NCBI GenBank assembly: GCA_022495005.1
Contig: JAGYXB010002042.1
Location: forward strand, 62,001 to 126,000
Direction: 5' to 3'
Length of the DNA: 64,000 nt
Origin: Rhyacophila brunnea
Lineage: Eukaryota; Arthropoda; Insecta; Trichoptera; Rhyacophilidae
Of this stretch, positions 25,002 through 38,100 are shown piece by piece. Every line of letters starts with the position of its first letter. Within the stretch, counting starts at the first letter, position 1. The notes beneath the pieces were generated by a model. The model was not told the origin of the DNA, made no database searches, and saw only the letters and a program-made list of their open reading frames with translations. The translations under genes and the position numbers were made by a program.

Positions 25002-25643
25002 CAGTGGTCTGCAAACTCAATTAGGATGTGAGCTACTTTCAGAAATTGAAATTGTCTGGTGAGCCACTTATACATATTCCTTTTTTATATTTTTTTTTCA
25101 TCGTCCTTTATCGTATCATACATAATAATATTATATTATTTAAAATAAAATAGGAAATCGGACTTCCAATTAAACATAAAATGCGTACTTTAATTGTTTA
25201 TTTATAAATAAAATATTAATTGAAAAATATCTTGAAATGTAAAAATTAAAAAAAAAAAAAAAGTTAAAATAATGGACATAATAAATTCACTTACCTCTAC
25301 GTTTTTTTCAATTCTCGTTGAGTACCTTGTCACTCCCATCTGAATGCTGAATCTTCTGAATGAATATTCATAATAGAAAATGTTGATTCACATAAGTAGG
25401 TAGAACAAAATAATGCCTTCATTTTGAGCGCAATTACTAAACTAAAATTTGATACCTTTCTGCTGGGACGAAAGGCCATACAGTTTCGACAGTTAAGGCA
25501 ATTAAGCATTTCATTGAAACTTAGTTCGAGAAATATTTCATTTCGGAGTCCAATAATAAAATTTGAGAAGTAAATTTACAAATATGATAAAATATCATAC
25601 GCGAGCTACCGGTAGCTCGCGAGCGACCGTTTGGCGATCACTG
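25002..25643. mobile_element. Non-autonomous hAT-type element (642 bp)
   Basis: The termini are CAGTGGTCTGCAAAC and, inverted, CAGTGATCGCCAAACGG, typical hAT ends. A perfect 8-bp duplication AATTAGAT flanks it (24994-25001, 25644-25651). Repeated GAGCTAC / GCTCGCGAGC words lie near both ends. The interior may be a decayed transposase but no frame is open. Confidence 0.92.
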
Positions 25644-25651
25644 AATTAGAT

Positions 25652-27100
25652 AAAATGATATTCACTTGCATTAATATAATATGTAGTGATAAGATAATAA
25701 ATAGATAATATATGTTTAAAAACTATTTAAGAAATATAATACATCATTTTCATCCTAGAGCCGGAGTGCAAAGTTATGAATTGGCAACTCTACCTACGTG
25801 ATGAAACGTGTATCTTCCTAGCATGGTTAAAACAAACTGTCATCGACCATCGTTAAAGAAATAACCTGAGCTTCATAATGATTACATGTAAATTGTATTA
25901 CAGTTCATCCGCTATCGTACCTGAAAGAGATGGCTTTATATCATTGAGATCAAAAAATGGCGCGTTGCTCTTGGAGGATTCCAGACAGTAAATGTTCCAA
26001 TTCTATTATATTGATTATTATGAACATGGCGTGATATGAGCACCTACATGCTAATCTACTTTCGAATCATTCAGAATTTTATATACATATTAACGATATG
26101 ATTGTATTTCTAATTTATTTACCTACCTACCTATTTTATTCGGCTTTTCGCTTAGATTCCGGTGATTTTTATTACGTATTTTTTGTGTTTTATTTAAATA
26201 ATAATTTGATCTCAATGCAATTGCATACGTACAAATTTTCGGACATGCTCCACAATAATTCGTCCACACAATTATTTTATATGGCATGGATGCTAAGCTA
26301 ATTGTATTATTATTTTTCCTTCCTTTATCTGCCGTCCATAAGCAGTGAATGGTGTGTTTATCCTCACGGGAGGGACGTCACCGCTTTGTACTTATAAATA
26401 AGTATTATACAATTAATCCACAAACATTGATGATGGCGGTAGACGTAACCGGAATACTAAACCCAAATCATATGTAGGTACAAAACTCTCGTTAATCAGA
26501 ATGTATGGGTACTAATAATTAGTTGCAACGACTAATATTAACGTGCATTCATGTGTATTACTATTTATTACTAGACTAAGTAACAATTTGGTTATGCATT
26601 TTATATAAGTATAACAGTCTTTGTTTTTTTATGAGGAAGACCCAATAAAAAAACAGCCTGTAAAATTTTGTAACAAAACAACATCCAGTGACGTCACTAG
26701 ATAAAATGTCGCCCCTAGGCAGCGCCAAAAAGCCGCCTCATTTTTTATACAATACTTTTATCATCCTTTCATGAGTCCAATATCTAAGAAATGTGTTGTA
26801 TGGATACATTACTGACAAAATATCAGACTAATTATTTGCAAATCGGCACGTGTCATTTCTGGTCACCAAGGACGTCGAAGGGCAACGGAAGTAAACCAGA
26901 TATCGCGAACCCGATAAAACCAGTGATCTGATTTTTTTAATGGAAAGATATTTTCGTTATTTCTAAGTTTGGGTAGATACTTCTATATTATATTCCAAAT
27001 GATTCTCCTCGATTTGCCGCCTTTCGAGTAACTGCCGGCCCCAAGCGACGCTCAATCTGCCTACCCCCACGGGATGTCACTGACAACATCGTATTATTGA
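25652..27100. other. Unassigned DNA
   Basis: No supported gene. A perfect 12-base palindrome AGTGACGTCACT (containing a CRE-type TGACGTCA) occurs at about 26688-26699, beside GTCGCCCCTAGGCAGCGCC, which looks repeat-derived. Confidence 0.5.
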
Positions 27101-27113
27101 CAATGCTTTCATT

Positions 27114-27311
27114 CACCATCATTATCAGGGGCGCGACAACCTGGTGTAGTTCCTGGCCTCCTCCAACAGCTCCCTCCACCTGTCCCTATCCAGTGTGGCC
27201 GTTTTACAAATCGGTACCCCCAGAATACGGCAGTCACTGGCAGCTCCATCCAACCAGCGAATCTTTGGCCTGCCTCTTCTTCTACGCCCTATTGGATTTC
27301 TGGACATCACT
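27114..27311 (-). mobile_element. Family B non-LTR retroposon 3' end
   Basis: A different retroposon tail: the - strand reads RRRGRPKIRWLDGAASDCRI and DRDRWRELLEEARNY, then a stop and a short gat/aat repeat. It is flanked by a 13-bp duplication CAATGCTTTCATT (27101-27113, 27312-27324). Confidence 0.9.
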
Positions 27312-27933
27312 CAATGCTTTCATTAACCATAATTAATAATCTACCGACTCCAAGGACATACATAATATACTAATAATTATGTGTCTGGCGTTTATCTTTT
27401 GTGCATGTTTCTGAGTTTGATCTGAATTATAAATGATATATTTGATAAATGGTCTGAATTGCATACAAATTATCGTTTTTTATTTTTCGAAAATGTTAAA
27501 TTATAAAGGGCTATAGATACTCTAGATAGCTAGGCACATCCTTTAACTGCAACAGAACTAGACGAATACAATCAATAGGTCATAGTGTCAAATGACATAA
27601 ATTGATTTTGATTGGTCCAATTCGTTTGCGACTGATCTTTTCTATTGGTTTGCATCAGGGGTAGGTACCTACCTAGCTACAATAAATCTGTATTGTACTA
27701 TTTGATAAAATTACTATTTACGTAAAAATAAGTATATGACAATTTTCGCGCGGATCATAATATGAGTATAGGCCGTTCACAGATTGGAGGTTATATTAAT
27801 AAAATAATAATATATTATTCACGAATGGTTATTAGCTATTTGTCCAACTCACTTGGTCCTTGTTTTAGATTAAACACACATTGAACAAAAAAATATTAGT
27901 TTCTACTAACTACACCACCGTAAGTGCCTATAT

Positions 27934-28346
27934 CATGGCCCCCACATCCTGAAGCGGGCCCTCAGGCTAGGATCTTTGGCGAGCCCCCGACCTATCGCTA
28001 AGGTTAAAATCAGTATGACGCACTACATTAACGTTTTTCAAATTGTGCTTTAGGTCAAATTAAGGTTACGTAGGCAATTTTTTCTACTTTTAATACATCT
28101 ACTTTAAACATGGAGTTGTCGAGTATCGACACACAATAATAAAAAAATACATCACACGATCATATAATTTTAAATGTTAATGGCCAAGTAGTATAATAGC
28201 ACCACAGGCGACTTTTTTTTACTATTAAAGCAAATTTGTGATGTGTGTTTATCTCACTTATCTGGTCAACCCGCAATGTCGGACCCCTCCAGAGCCCAGG
28301 CCCCCAGGCTAGAGCCCTATCAGCCCCCACCTTGTGGGGCGCCATG
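27934..28346. mobile_element. CATGG-terminus DNA element, copy 2 (413 bp)
   Basis: The termini are CATGGCCCCCACATCC and, inverted, CATGGCGCCCCACAAG, with a perfect 8-bp duplication GCCTATAT (27926-27933, 28347-28354). It is longer than copy 1 by internal segments near each end (for example CTCAGGCTAGGATC and GGACCCCTCCAGAGCC). Confidence 0.88.
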
Positions 28347-28354
28347 GCCTATAT

Positions 28355-29069
28355 ATTAATACGATATTATGTAAGTACTACTAAATCTACTATTTTAATC
28401 GAACATTATATAATGCAATAATGTGGAATATAATGTAATAATAAAATAATATCATTTATAAACTAAATAGGTAGGTAACATTTTGTATGAACGATTGCAC
28501 GTACTAGTATACAATAGTTTACTAATATTATTCATGGACTTTAAATTATTACAAATTATATACACAACTTCATAAAGACAGTGTTATATCAAATGTATGT
28601 AGATTGTAGAACAGCTTATTCTATAAAAATGGAACCTGAATGTAAGAAAATTAAGAAAAAGCCCCTGATCTCATCTTCTAATTTCCATACAAACTGTGCA
28701 AAATTAGAATGGCTTGTGGCTGATATTGCATAACAAAAATGACAGTTATGGCGAACTAAAACTTGCTTCAGCGATTTTAATAGAATTCCATAGAAGGCTA
28801 CATTTGGCAGAAGGGTTTCTTCAACATCTTCGGTGAATATAATATTATGTTTGTATATGTATTTTCTAGGTACACAGTTGGTACATATAGGTAAATCATT
28901 TTACATTGGTACCATTGGTACCGCAAAAGCGATTTACAGTTGTGTAGTGGTATTTTTTTCTAGCATTGAAACAGGCATTGTAGCAAACAATGCCAATGCA
29001 AATCACCTGTGGTCAAATCATTTCAAGTTAAATTTGACTTAAAATTAACGTTTACTTTTTTATTTTCAG
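28355..29069. other. Probable Shroom 5' intron sequence
   Basis: There is no coding signal. It ends in a good acceptor (pyrimidine run then TTTTCAG at 29069), so it must be the end of an intron whose upstream exon is not identified; that exon could lie anywhere to the left or outside the window. Confidence 0.55.
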
Positions 29070-29127
29070 GTTTTGCTTCAGATGGCACTTGGAATAGCGG
29101 AGTTCTTGCAGAAAAGTGGGCGGCAAC
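29070..29127 (+). promoter_or_regulatory. shroom: 5'UTR of Shroom coding exon 1 with overlapping uORF
   Basis: After the acceptor at 29069, an ATG at 29082 opens a 37-codon frame (MALGIAEFLQKSGRQH...) ending at TAA 29193-29195. It overlaps the Shroom start at 29128 in another frame. If translated it would reduce initiation at the Shroom ATG. Confidence 0.5.
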
Positions 29128-29197
29128 ATGTCGGCGGGCGATGGCTCCCCGCCTACCCTTCTCCATACCCCGACCAGAGATGCTTCTACCATTAAAA
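29128..29197 (+). CDS. shroom: Shroom coding exon 1 (start codon exon)
   Basis: The exon encodes MSAGDGSPPTLLHTPTRDA and a few more residues, then ends in phase 1 at AAA-A|GTAATT. Its acceptor is TTTTATTTTCAG at 29069, so about 58 bases of 5'UTR share the exon. A second CAG at 29079-29081 could serve as an alternative acceptor. An out-of-frame ATG at 29082 opens a 37-codon uORF overlapping the true start. The reading frame is chosen because only it joins the conserved frame of exon 2. Confidence 0.75.
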
Positions 29198-32100
29198 GTA
29201 ATTACTTTTAATAGCTAAAGATTTATAATTCGCTTTTTTTTTACTAAAATGGAACTACGTTTGCTATGTCACATTTGTTTATTTCGGGTTCTTTGTCACA
29301 AATACGAATTAAAAACGCAAGCGACGAAAGAAATCTCTGAACAACCCCGCAAACTAGTGCTTACGGAGCTTCGGAAGAATAAGACCCTTTCAAATAAATT
29401 GATAATAGTATAGTATAATTGACGCCGACACTCCTCTGCGGGTTTCCGGTCTGCCCGTCGAGCTGGTGTCCAGGTTCAAATACTAGGGTGCCATGGTTGC
29501 CGACGATGGTGGTATTTCTAGTGAGCTTGGAATCCCCATGGGTATTGTGGGGTCTTCATTGAACCAACTTGGAGTCTTATGGAGGTCAAGGCTGTATTCT
29601 GTGAGGACCAAATGTCGTTTGTTTAACGCGTGCGTGCTACCTGTGCTCCTGTATGGCTGTGAGACATGGCATCTTACTAAGCTTCAAGAGCCTCGGCTTT
29701 TGAGCTTTGAGAATCGATGTCTCCGCCGAATCTTAGGGGTACATTGGTACGACCGCGTTACAAACACACCAGTTCGCGAGCAGACATAGCAGCCTTCGGT
29801 GATTGAGGTTATCACGAAGAGACGCTCTACTTGGCTGGGACACGTATTCATGATGCCGCCAAAGAGTGCGACACTTCGTACCCTTGTGGCACAGCCTCAA
29901 GGGTTCCATCGCCGTGGCCGGCCCTCCCTCACCCTGCAGCGGTGCTACAGGAGTGACCTAACGTGCTGCAGGTCTGACATGGCAGGAGGCGCAAGAGTTG
30001 GCGATGGACCGAGGGTAGTGACGCGAACTTGTGCTTGCTCTATGCCCCAATGTTGGGACGTGACAGGGTGGAAGAAAGAAGAAGAAAAATATAATTCTGT
30101 ATAAAACAACCCTGCACCCATGAATCAGAACGCTGACCACTTGCCAATAGGATCAGCCTGTGAAAGTCAAAATAAGAGTTTTTGGGAGTGTCAAAAAAGT
30201 GGCATTTGGAGGTCGAAATATTATATTTATGGGGGTGAAATGAAACTTAATATATAAAAATGCAAGAACTATGCAGTATAGAATAGAATGCCAAAGATTC
30301 TACCAGCAAGGCATAAAGCATAATATGCATATCCTGAAAGTAAAATAGTACCTTAACGGCATAGACTGAGATGACTAGACTGCGCCACACTTTAAAAGTG
30401 CTCGGCTAAGTATTGGCGCTGAATCGTCCAGGATGGAGAAAGTTTCGGGAGATGACCGATAATCGTCAATGATTGTAGAGCCAAGAATTATGAATACCTA
30501 TCTATTCCAATTATTGCCCGTTGTAACCTCACGGCGGGGCTATTATTTTGTTGACACTGCAACCTTCGGCGAGTCTTAGTTAGCCATTTTTTTCCATCCT
30601 GGACTATCCAGCACCAACGTTTACCTGCGTATAATCATTATTAAAAGGTAATTAGGTATTAAAATTTTTGATTTATACCAAATGGGGAACAGCTCAAAAT
30701 ATCAAAACGATTTCAACGGAAAATTGATAATTTTGATAATTTCACACGGTGCTAATATGTGCACTACAATATGTAAATAATAAAAATACATATTCTTATA
30801 TCTCCATAATCCAAAGACGAAGATGTCAAGACTAATGAGAATTTATTGGAATATCTATTTATATTGGAGTAGCACATTTTTTTCTAATATGTACATTTGT
30901 TACAAAATGTAAAATCGCAAAATTAATATAGATAATAGCGTATTTTATTATTCATTCTTCAATAATAATTGTGCTATCGATTTGCGTAGATATAATTATT
31001 GATTAAAATATAACATTATTATTTTTAGTTTTAATTAAATGTCACCTTTTGATTATTACGCTGCCATAGATTAATTAAATATAGCCACTGTAATTATGAC
31101 CACTGGTCAGGTGGTGCAAATGTATCTATATGCAACAAGTTTATTAGTCTATTTCTCTATTGCATACAACTGTCAAAGGTGTCAGATAATTTGTCGGGAT
31201 TTTGGGTAAACAATACATAAATATTCACAAAGCATTCACGACAATTGAGTGAATACAAAATTACGGCGATCACAAAACAGCTGGAGTCACATATTACCTA
31301 TTAAACCTAAACCTTGGGAAAAGTTAAAAGTCGCATATTCATAATTTCACGCAAAAAGAAAGTTTTGCAACACCTACCTATTGGTAATTATTCCTGTTTG
31401 ATTGATTGATTCCATGTGTTCCGCATAATATCGCATGCAGGTACTTACACCCATCGGCGATATTAATAAAAATACAATTTTTATAATAAATATTATGTAT
31501 TATATTTATATAAGTAAAGGGTAACAATAATTATACAATTATCATTTCGAATCAACAAAAATCTCGCGTACGAAGCTTGGAAGAGAGCCATTTTATTGAA
31601 TCTAATGTATGATGATTTTTTTTTAAAGTAAGTTATAGAAATCAGTCAATGATTAATGGCAGTCAGCAATTCCGATTCAATAAATGAGATGTAGGTACCA
31701 GTACATTGTACTTTCTTATTTTCCCACATAATGTACTAACAATATACCAATCCTACCCACTAATGCCGTATCGGTTGCATTTCAGTTGCCATTCAACTTT
31801 GTATGATACAAATTTCGGTCATAAATTTTGTCCAAAATTTGTCACCATGTTACCCTCGAACATACACAAACACCACTTTTCATTATTTGCTCTTGTTACT
31901 ACGAGGGTGGGTCAATAATTCCTTAGAAAAAAGCATTAAAACAGTTTTTATTTTTGTATTTTTTTTTTATTTCTCAACATAATCTCTTTGGAGCTCAATA
32001 CACTTGGATAGACGTTTCTCAATTTTTTTTAAACTGTCAGAAAAATAAGTTTTCGGAAGGTCCTCAAAATAAGCATTTGTCCGATCGATGACTTCTTCAT

Positions 32101-35100
32101 TTGAAAAAAAACGTTGTCCACTTAGCCATTTTTTTAAGTTTGGGAAAAGGAAAAAGTCACTGGGGGCTAAATCTGGCGAATACGGTGGGTGGTCGACCAA
32201 TTCGAACTTCAATTCTTCAATTTTAGCCATTGATCGTAAACATGTGTGAACACGGGCATTGTCCTGATGAAAGAGGATTTTTTCCTGTTTAAATGAGGCC
32301 GTTTTTCTTCAATTTTGTTTTTTAGCTGGTCCAATAAAGATGCATAATAATCCCCTGTTATTGTTTTTCCTTTTTCCAAATAGTCAACGAAAATAATTCC
32401 ACGTGCATCCCAAAATACAGTAGCCATAACCTTACCAGCTGATTTTACGGTTTTCGCCTTCTTTGGACATGGTTCGCCTTTCGCAATCCACTGCTTTGAC
32501 TGTTCTTTCGTCTCGGGAGTAGTGGTGTATCCATGTTTCATCTACAGTCACAAAGCGACGAAAAAATTCATCCGGATTGCGTTGCATGAGCGACAACAGG
32601 GCTTTAGAGGCCACCACCCTATTGCGTTTATTGTCGACTGTGAGCAAACGCGGCACCCATCTTGCAGAAATATTTTTCATGCCCAATTTGTCATGTAAAA
32701 TAGAAATGACGCTACCTTTGAGATCCCTGTAACCTCAATTATCTCACTCAACTTTAATCTTCGGTCACTTAACACCATATCGTGGATTTTATTGATCATT
32801 TCTGGTGTAGTCACCTCTACAGGACGTCCTGAGCGTGGTTCATCCTTTGTTGATGTACGACCACGTTTAAATTCATTTAACCAGTTATAAATAGTTGCAA
32901 GTGAAGGAGCAGATATGCCGTGAACTAAATCCAACTCATTTTTTATTTCCTTTGCTGTTAACCCTTTTATATTAAAATGTTTAATAACAGCTCTAAACTC
33001 AATTTTCTCTATTTTCCATTTTTCCATTTTCCACAAGCAAATTTTCATTTTAAATGTACGAAAAACACACAACAACCCGACCAATCTGATTGAAACTTCG
33101 TAGCATACTGAATCGGTAGTGCCGCTGCATGAAAACAAACCGCTTACAGTACTAGTCGCGCCACTTGTCGGCTTTTCTAAGGACTTATTGACCCACCCTC
33201 GTATAATATGTATCATAATAATTTTGAGTTTTGATCGAAGAAAAATTCTGAAAATACATAATTTTGAAAACAATATTTTATAACCAATAGAAGAAAATCT
33301 TTTTGAAAAAAGTAAGACACCCCGCAGGAATCGAACCTGCATCTTTCGGGTACCGCGCCCACGCACATAGTAAACTACGCTAAAGGAGTCATACTTTATT
33401 ACGACAAAATTTAACTATTGGCCTTTTTAATATTCAGTGAAGCGCTTTCTAAATTGAGCTACTATATTGGCGATCGGCTTTTGTATTTATGTAAGTATTT
33501 TAAGTATTAAATGTACGAAAATAAAAAACAACAACCCGACCAATCTGATTGAAACTTCGCAGCATACTGAATCGGTAGTGCCGCTGCATGAAAACAAACC
33601 GCTTACAGTACTAGTCGCGCCACCTGTCGGCTTTTCTAAGGACTTATTGACCCACCCTCGTATCTAAGTTCTCATCCAGGTTGTTGTGTGCACCAGCTCC
33701 TCAGTTTTTCGGGACAGGATGCAAGAGTTAAAGTTCTTTCTATTATATTGTTTTAATTTTTGATATGGAAACATCTTAGTTCCCCCCCCCCCTTTAAATT
33801 TCATATTTTAATAATCTAAGAAAAATGTGACAAAAAACAAATAAAATTATAATTGACTATTAAGGTTGGGGTGAGAATGGGTGAATTTCTCTGTGGAGTG
33901 ATTGTGTGAAAACAGTCATCATCACCCTGTATCTATCCACTGGTGGATAAAGGCCTCTTCAAGCTGATTCCACTTCTCTCGGTCCTGTACGTTGCCACGT
34001 ACTTCTGCAGAACTTTATCATTTCATCAATCCAGCGACCTCTAGGTCTACCTTGCGGACATTTTGTACTTATTGGGTACCACTGGACGACTATAATATTT
34101 GTCCAACGATTATCCCATCTTCGAGCAATATGTCCAGCCCATTTCCATTCGAGGCCTTTAGCGAACTCTTTTACATCGCAAACCCTTGTCTGTTTCCTTA
34201 TCCAGTGGTCGGTGACGAATGCCAGATAAACTAGGACGTACCCAATACGTATACAGGCGCCTTTTCACGTTGTCCCTTGTCGCTTCATATTATTGACAAT
34301 ACACTAAGTAAATTAAAATTTATCCTTCATGCATAACAATGTTTGAATATTAAATGAACTGCAAAATTATTTGTCATTACTTACATGACACATACACATA
34401 TGAGATACATGACATTTACATACATACATGACATTTACACATAACCATAAGAGTACTAAATGAACTCACTCATTTTTTCAGACGTATTGTACGGGCCAGG
34501 CCACGAGAAGTTTCCTTCATGGCCGATGGCAGCGGCGGCCGAGGCGCCCAGAGCTACTAGGGCGCCACCCACCGGCGGATCTCAGCGCTCCAAGTCTTGG
34601 ACTGACCACACCAACTATCCTAAAGAAAACCTTATTGCCTACTCTCGCCCCTACATGCGGAGATCTCATTCGGCTTATCCACCGCAGGTATTGATTTTCA
34701 CACGTTATTTGATAATAGAATTATTGTTACCTTCTTCTTCGTGTGCTTAATCAAACACAATGTGAAGAGGCCTATTTTCAGATATAGGTAGGTATGCGTT
34801 TTTATTTTACTTTAGAAAAAAATTTATATTGATTGGTCATATATTAAAATGCAATTCAAGAATAAAGTATATTCCCAATTTATAATAATAGCTACAGAAT
34901 TTATGTGTCTATCATTATTAATAGCTTGACAGTGACATTTCCTTAACTTGAACACCCCCATAAAATTGCCTGAATCTGACTCAGACATCCTTTCGCCAGA
35001 TAATCAAGTATAGCAATAAATACTGAAATAGAATTTTCTTATTCTTATTCTTATTCAACACAAAGTAACGGTAATCATGTCTCAAGAATGTGAGGGTATA

Positions 35101-38100
35101 TTTTATAATTATTATATAAATTCTACCTGCACGGTGATCTTGAATCATTATTGACATATGTCTATCTCATTATCTGCCTCTTGTTCACACGTTAGGCCCG
35201 TTTCAGATGGGACACCGGTGTCGCGCTAGTATATAATATAGGAGGCCTTTGTATTTGAATAAACGGGCCTTTGTATTATGTTTATGAATGCCCCAGAGCT
35301 AATGAGTCAACGCATAATTTCGCGTTATAAATTAGAACATAAAACTGGCTGTGGTAATAAAAACAAGTGTATCGGCGGCTTGAGAATGTAGCAGCCGACG
35401 GAAAAGTGTACTGGACACGTGTTGACTCATTAGCTCTGGGGCGTTCTACAAAGGCCTCCTATATTAATACGAACGCGACAACGGTGTCCCGTCTGAAACA
35501 GGCCTTACACTCTGTGATATAAATAACACACTATAGATGTCTATGGATATCAAAGTAATAATCTCACAAATGACTGCTATCCACACACTTCGAGACAATA
35601 TAAATATGTGTACCCAATTCTGACTTTGGATCACTCACTACCGGACCACGTTACCTACACTAACTACTGTAACAGTACGCTGATTGATTTATTCTTCTAA
35701 CAATAAACATTCTCCGCAATACAACTAACCCAACGACGGTTCGGGTGCCTTTTACTCTGAGAGTATCAACAGGAATCAAGAATATATTTTCTATCTGTCT
35801 GAATACGCTTGTCAGTTATGGGATAATGATACGTATATGATCTTAAAATTCAACAAACAGTTCTTAAAATGTGCTGATAAATAAATTCTTGTCAGGATAT
35901 TTATGTTAAACTTTTTAAAATCCAGAGTGTATATTATGTATGTTTAAATCCAGAGCATGGACCTAATGGGTTGAGCAGTGGCTGACATCCATTTCTCGTA
36001 AAAAAAATCTTACGAAACCTCTTAGTGACTCAGCTAAAATCCACACCGTATTATTGAGACAATTAAAAAAAATTGGTGCTAATTTTATGCTCATTATGTT
36101 CAATTTAAAACTCAATTCTAATATAAATATTTCAACAAGATAAAACATTATATTGATGTTGTTTTTCAATGATATTTAGATGATTTACTATCCAAAGTAT
36201 GTTTTATATTTCAGTTAGGTATCGTATCACAAACCTATTATTTCTTGTAGAAACGTTGAAACAATGGAAATTTGTGATTGAATAAAATAATACAATATAA
36301 TACAATTATAATATAATAATGAAAATACATGATTAATGGCTTGAGCTTTCAATTAAAACCACTAATATCGTTCAGATGCCATGAGAAATCATTTCCTTTC
36401 AACCTTTGCGTGTTCTACAAACAAACTTTTTTTCAACTTAATTTACTTACTAACACGTAATTTATTTTTGATCATGATTCTAAGTAGGTACATATTTAAT
36501 AAATTTACTGTCAATACATATCGTACATAATCTGCCTTTTTTCATTTTCTAAACAACAGTGGCATTTAATGATATTTTCTATGTTACAGTACAGTATGGC
36601 ACACTCAAATTTATCAAAACCAAAACCAAAACCACAATTGATTCAAATTCATATAAGATAATGAAAAAAAATATTATATGAATAAGCAGTTCAGGATAGA
36701 AATAGTCTGCTTGAGATTCTGACAATAGCAGTATGCTCGAATTTGTCCATTCAATACTGGTTGAAAGCACTTTCTCCGCCATCATTCATTCTTTGTAGTT
36801 CAATTCAGTTCACCAATTCACTGCTAAGTATTCTAGGGAGTCAGGAATATCTTTATTTTTTTTATTGCAATCTTGAACTAACAATGGTCATGAATTTTGT
36901 ATTGTTATGTATTGATCACTAGAATGGACCAATCATTTAAATTGCATATGGTTTGCGTTCAATAGACTGTATAAACTTCAGCTTAAGCATTGCAACAAAT
37001 ATTCAATGATCAGCTCATGTCTATCCGTAACTGTTGCAGAAAACTGTTATAGGTATTAATTTCTTCTACAGTTTCTTGTCATAGCAATTTGTAGCAGGTT
37101 TCATACAGGGTAAAGATGGTATTTCTTGATGTAATTGTTCACTTTTATTTAATTTAAATTTATATAATTTAGTATTTTTTGCAGCTACATTTTGATACTT
37201 TGTGAATACAGTGACATATTATTTGCTTGCGAATTAAGATTAGTTACAATGATAATATATTTAGATGTACTAAAATAAGTTAATTCTATTTTTTCAGTTG
37301 AAAACTGTTGTGGAGCGCTGTGAAAAAAATCAACCCGATCGCAAGTATTTGCACAGAATGGAAAGAAGTAATAAATCCTTTGAGAGTAATGGTATTTCAT
37401 CTCCGCCAGAGAGAGATATTGACTACAAGGGTGGCCAAAATTATGAGATATCCTTTGAAAAACAATCTTTGATGAAGGATTCCTATAATATCATGATGAA
37501 TAACAAGGATAATGACTCTCCGCCCCTTACTCAAGCAGATTTAGAAAAGTATACGAGGAATTATGATGAAGATACTCACCAACATCAAAAACAACCGTCT
37601 TATGCTCAGTCAGAGGGCTACCATAGCTATGTTTCCAGCACTGACTCCACCTCCACATCATTTTTGGATCGGTAAGAAATTTACAATAACTCTTACAAAT
37701 AATGTTGCTTGAATTGTATGACAAATTATTTTGTGAACATTCTCACATTGAAGACACCAAAAGTATTGATTCAATTTCATATGGATTTCAGAACTATTAC
37801 TCTATTGCACCAAAATTTATTCTGTGCTTATGCAGTACTAATTATATTATTAACATTAATCAAATCGGTTGTACCTTAGTGATTAATCATAATTTAATAT
37901 ATATATAGTTTGTTTTATGCTCTTATTCATTGTATTGTATATAATTTTTTTTTATGTGAATACATCCAGACTAATTAGAACGAATTAATTCCTTTCTTTT
38001 TCCATATAAATTTATTCACCAGACTGTTTATTTCTCAAAAACCATCAAAGTCGGTGCCAATTTCATTGTTCCTGCTTTGGATTCATTATTACAGTCTATT

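Noticed and set aside
33316..33393. Possible tRNA gene
   Set aside because: It is followed by a shared non-tRNA body also found at 60289 and 4829; the anticodon arm does not fold convincingly.
33781..33795. C12 homopolymer run
   Set aside because: It is a simple mononucleotide tract and shows no wider structure.
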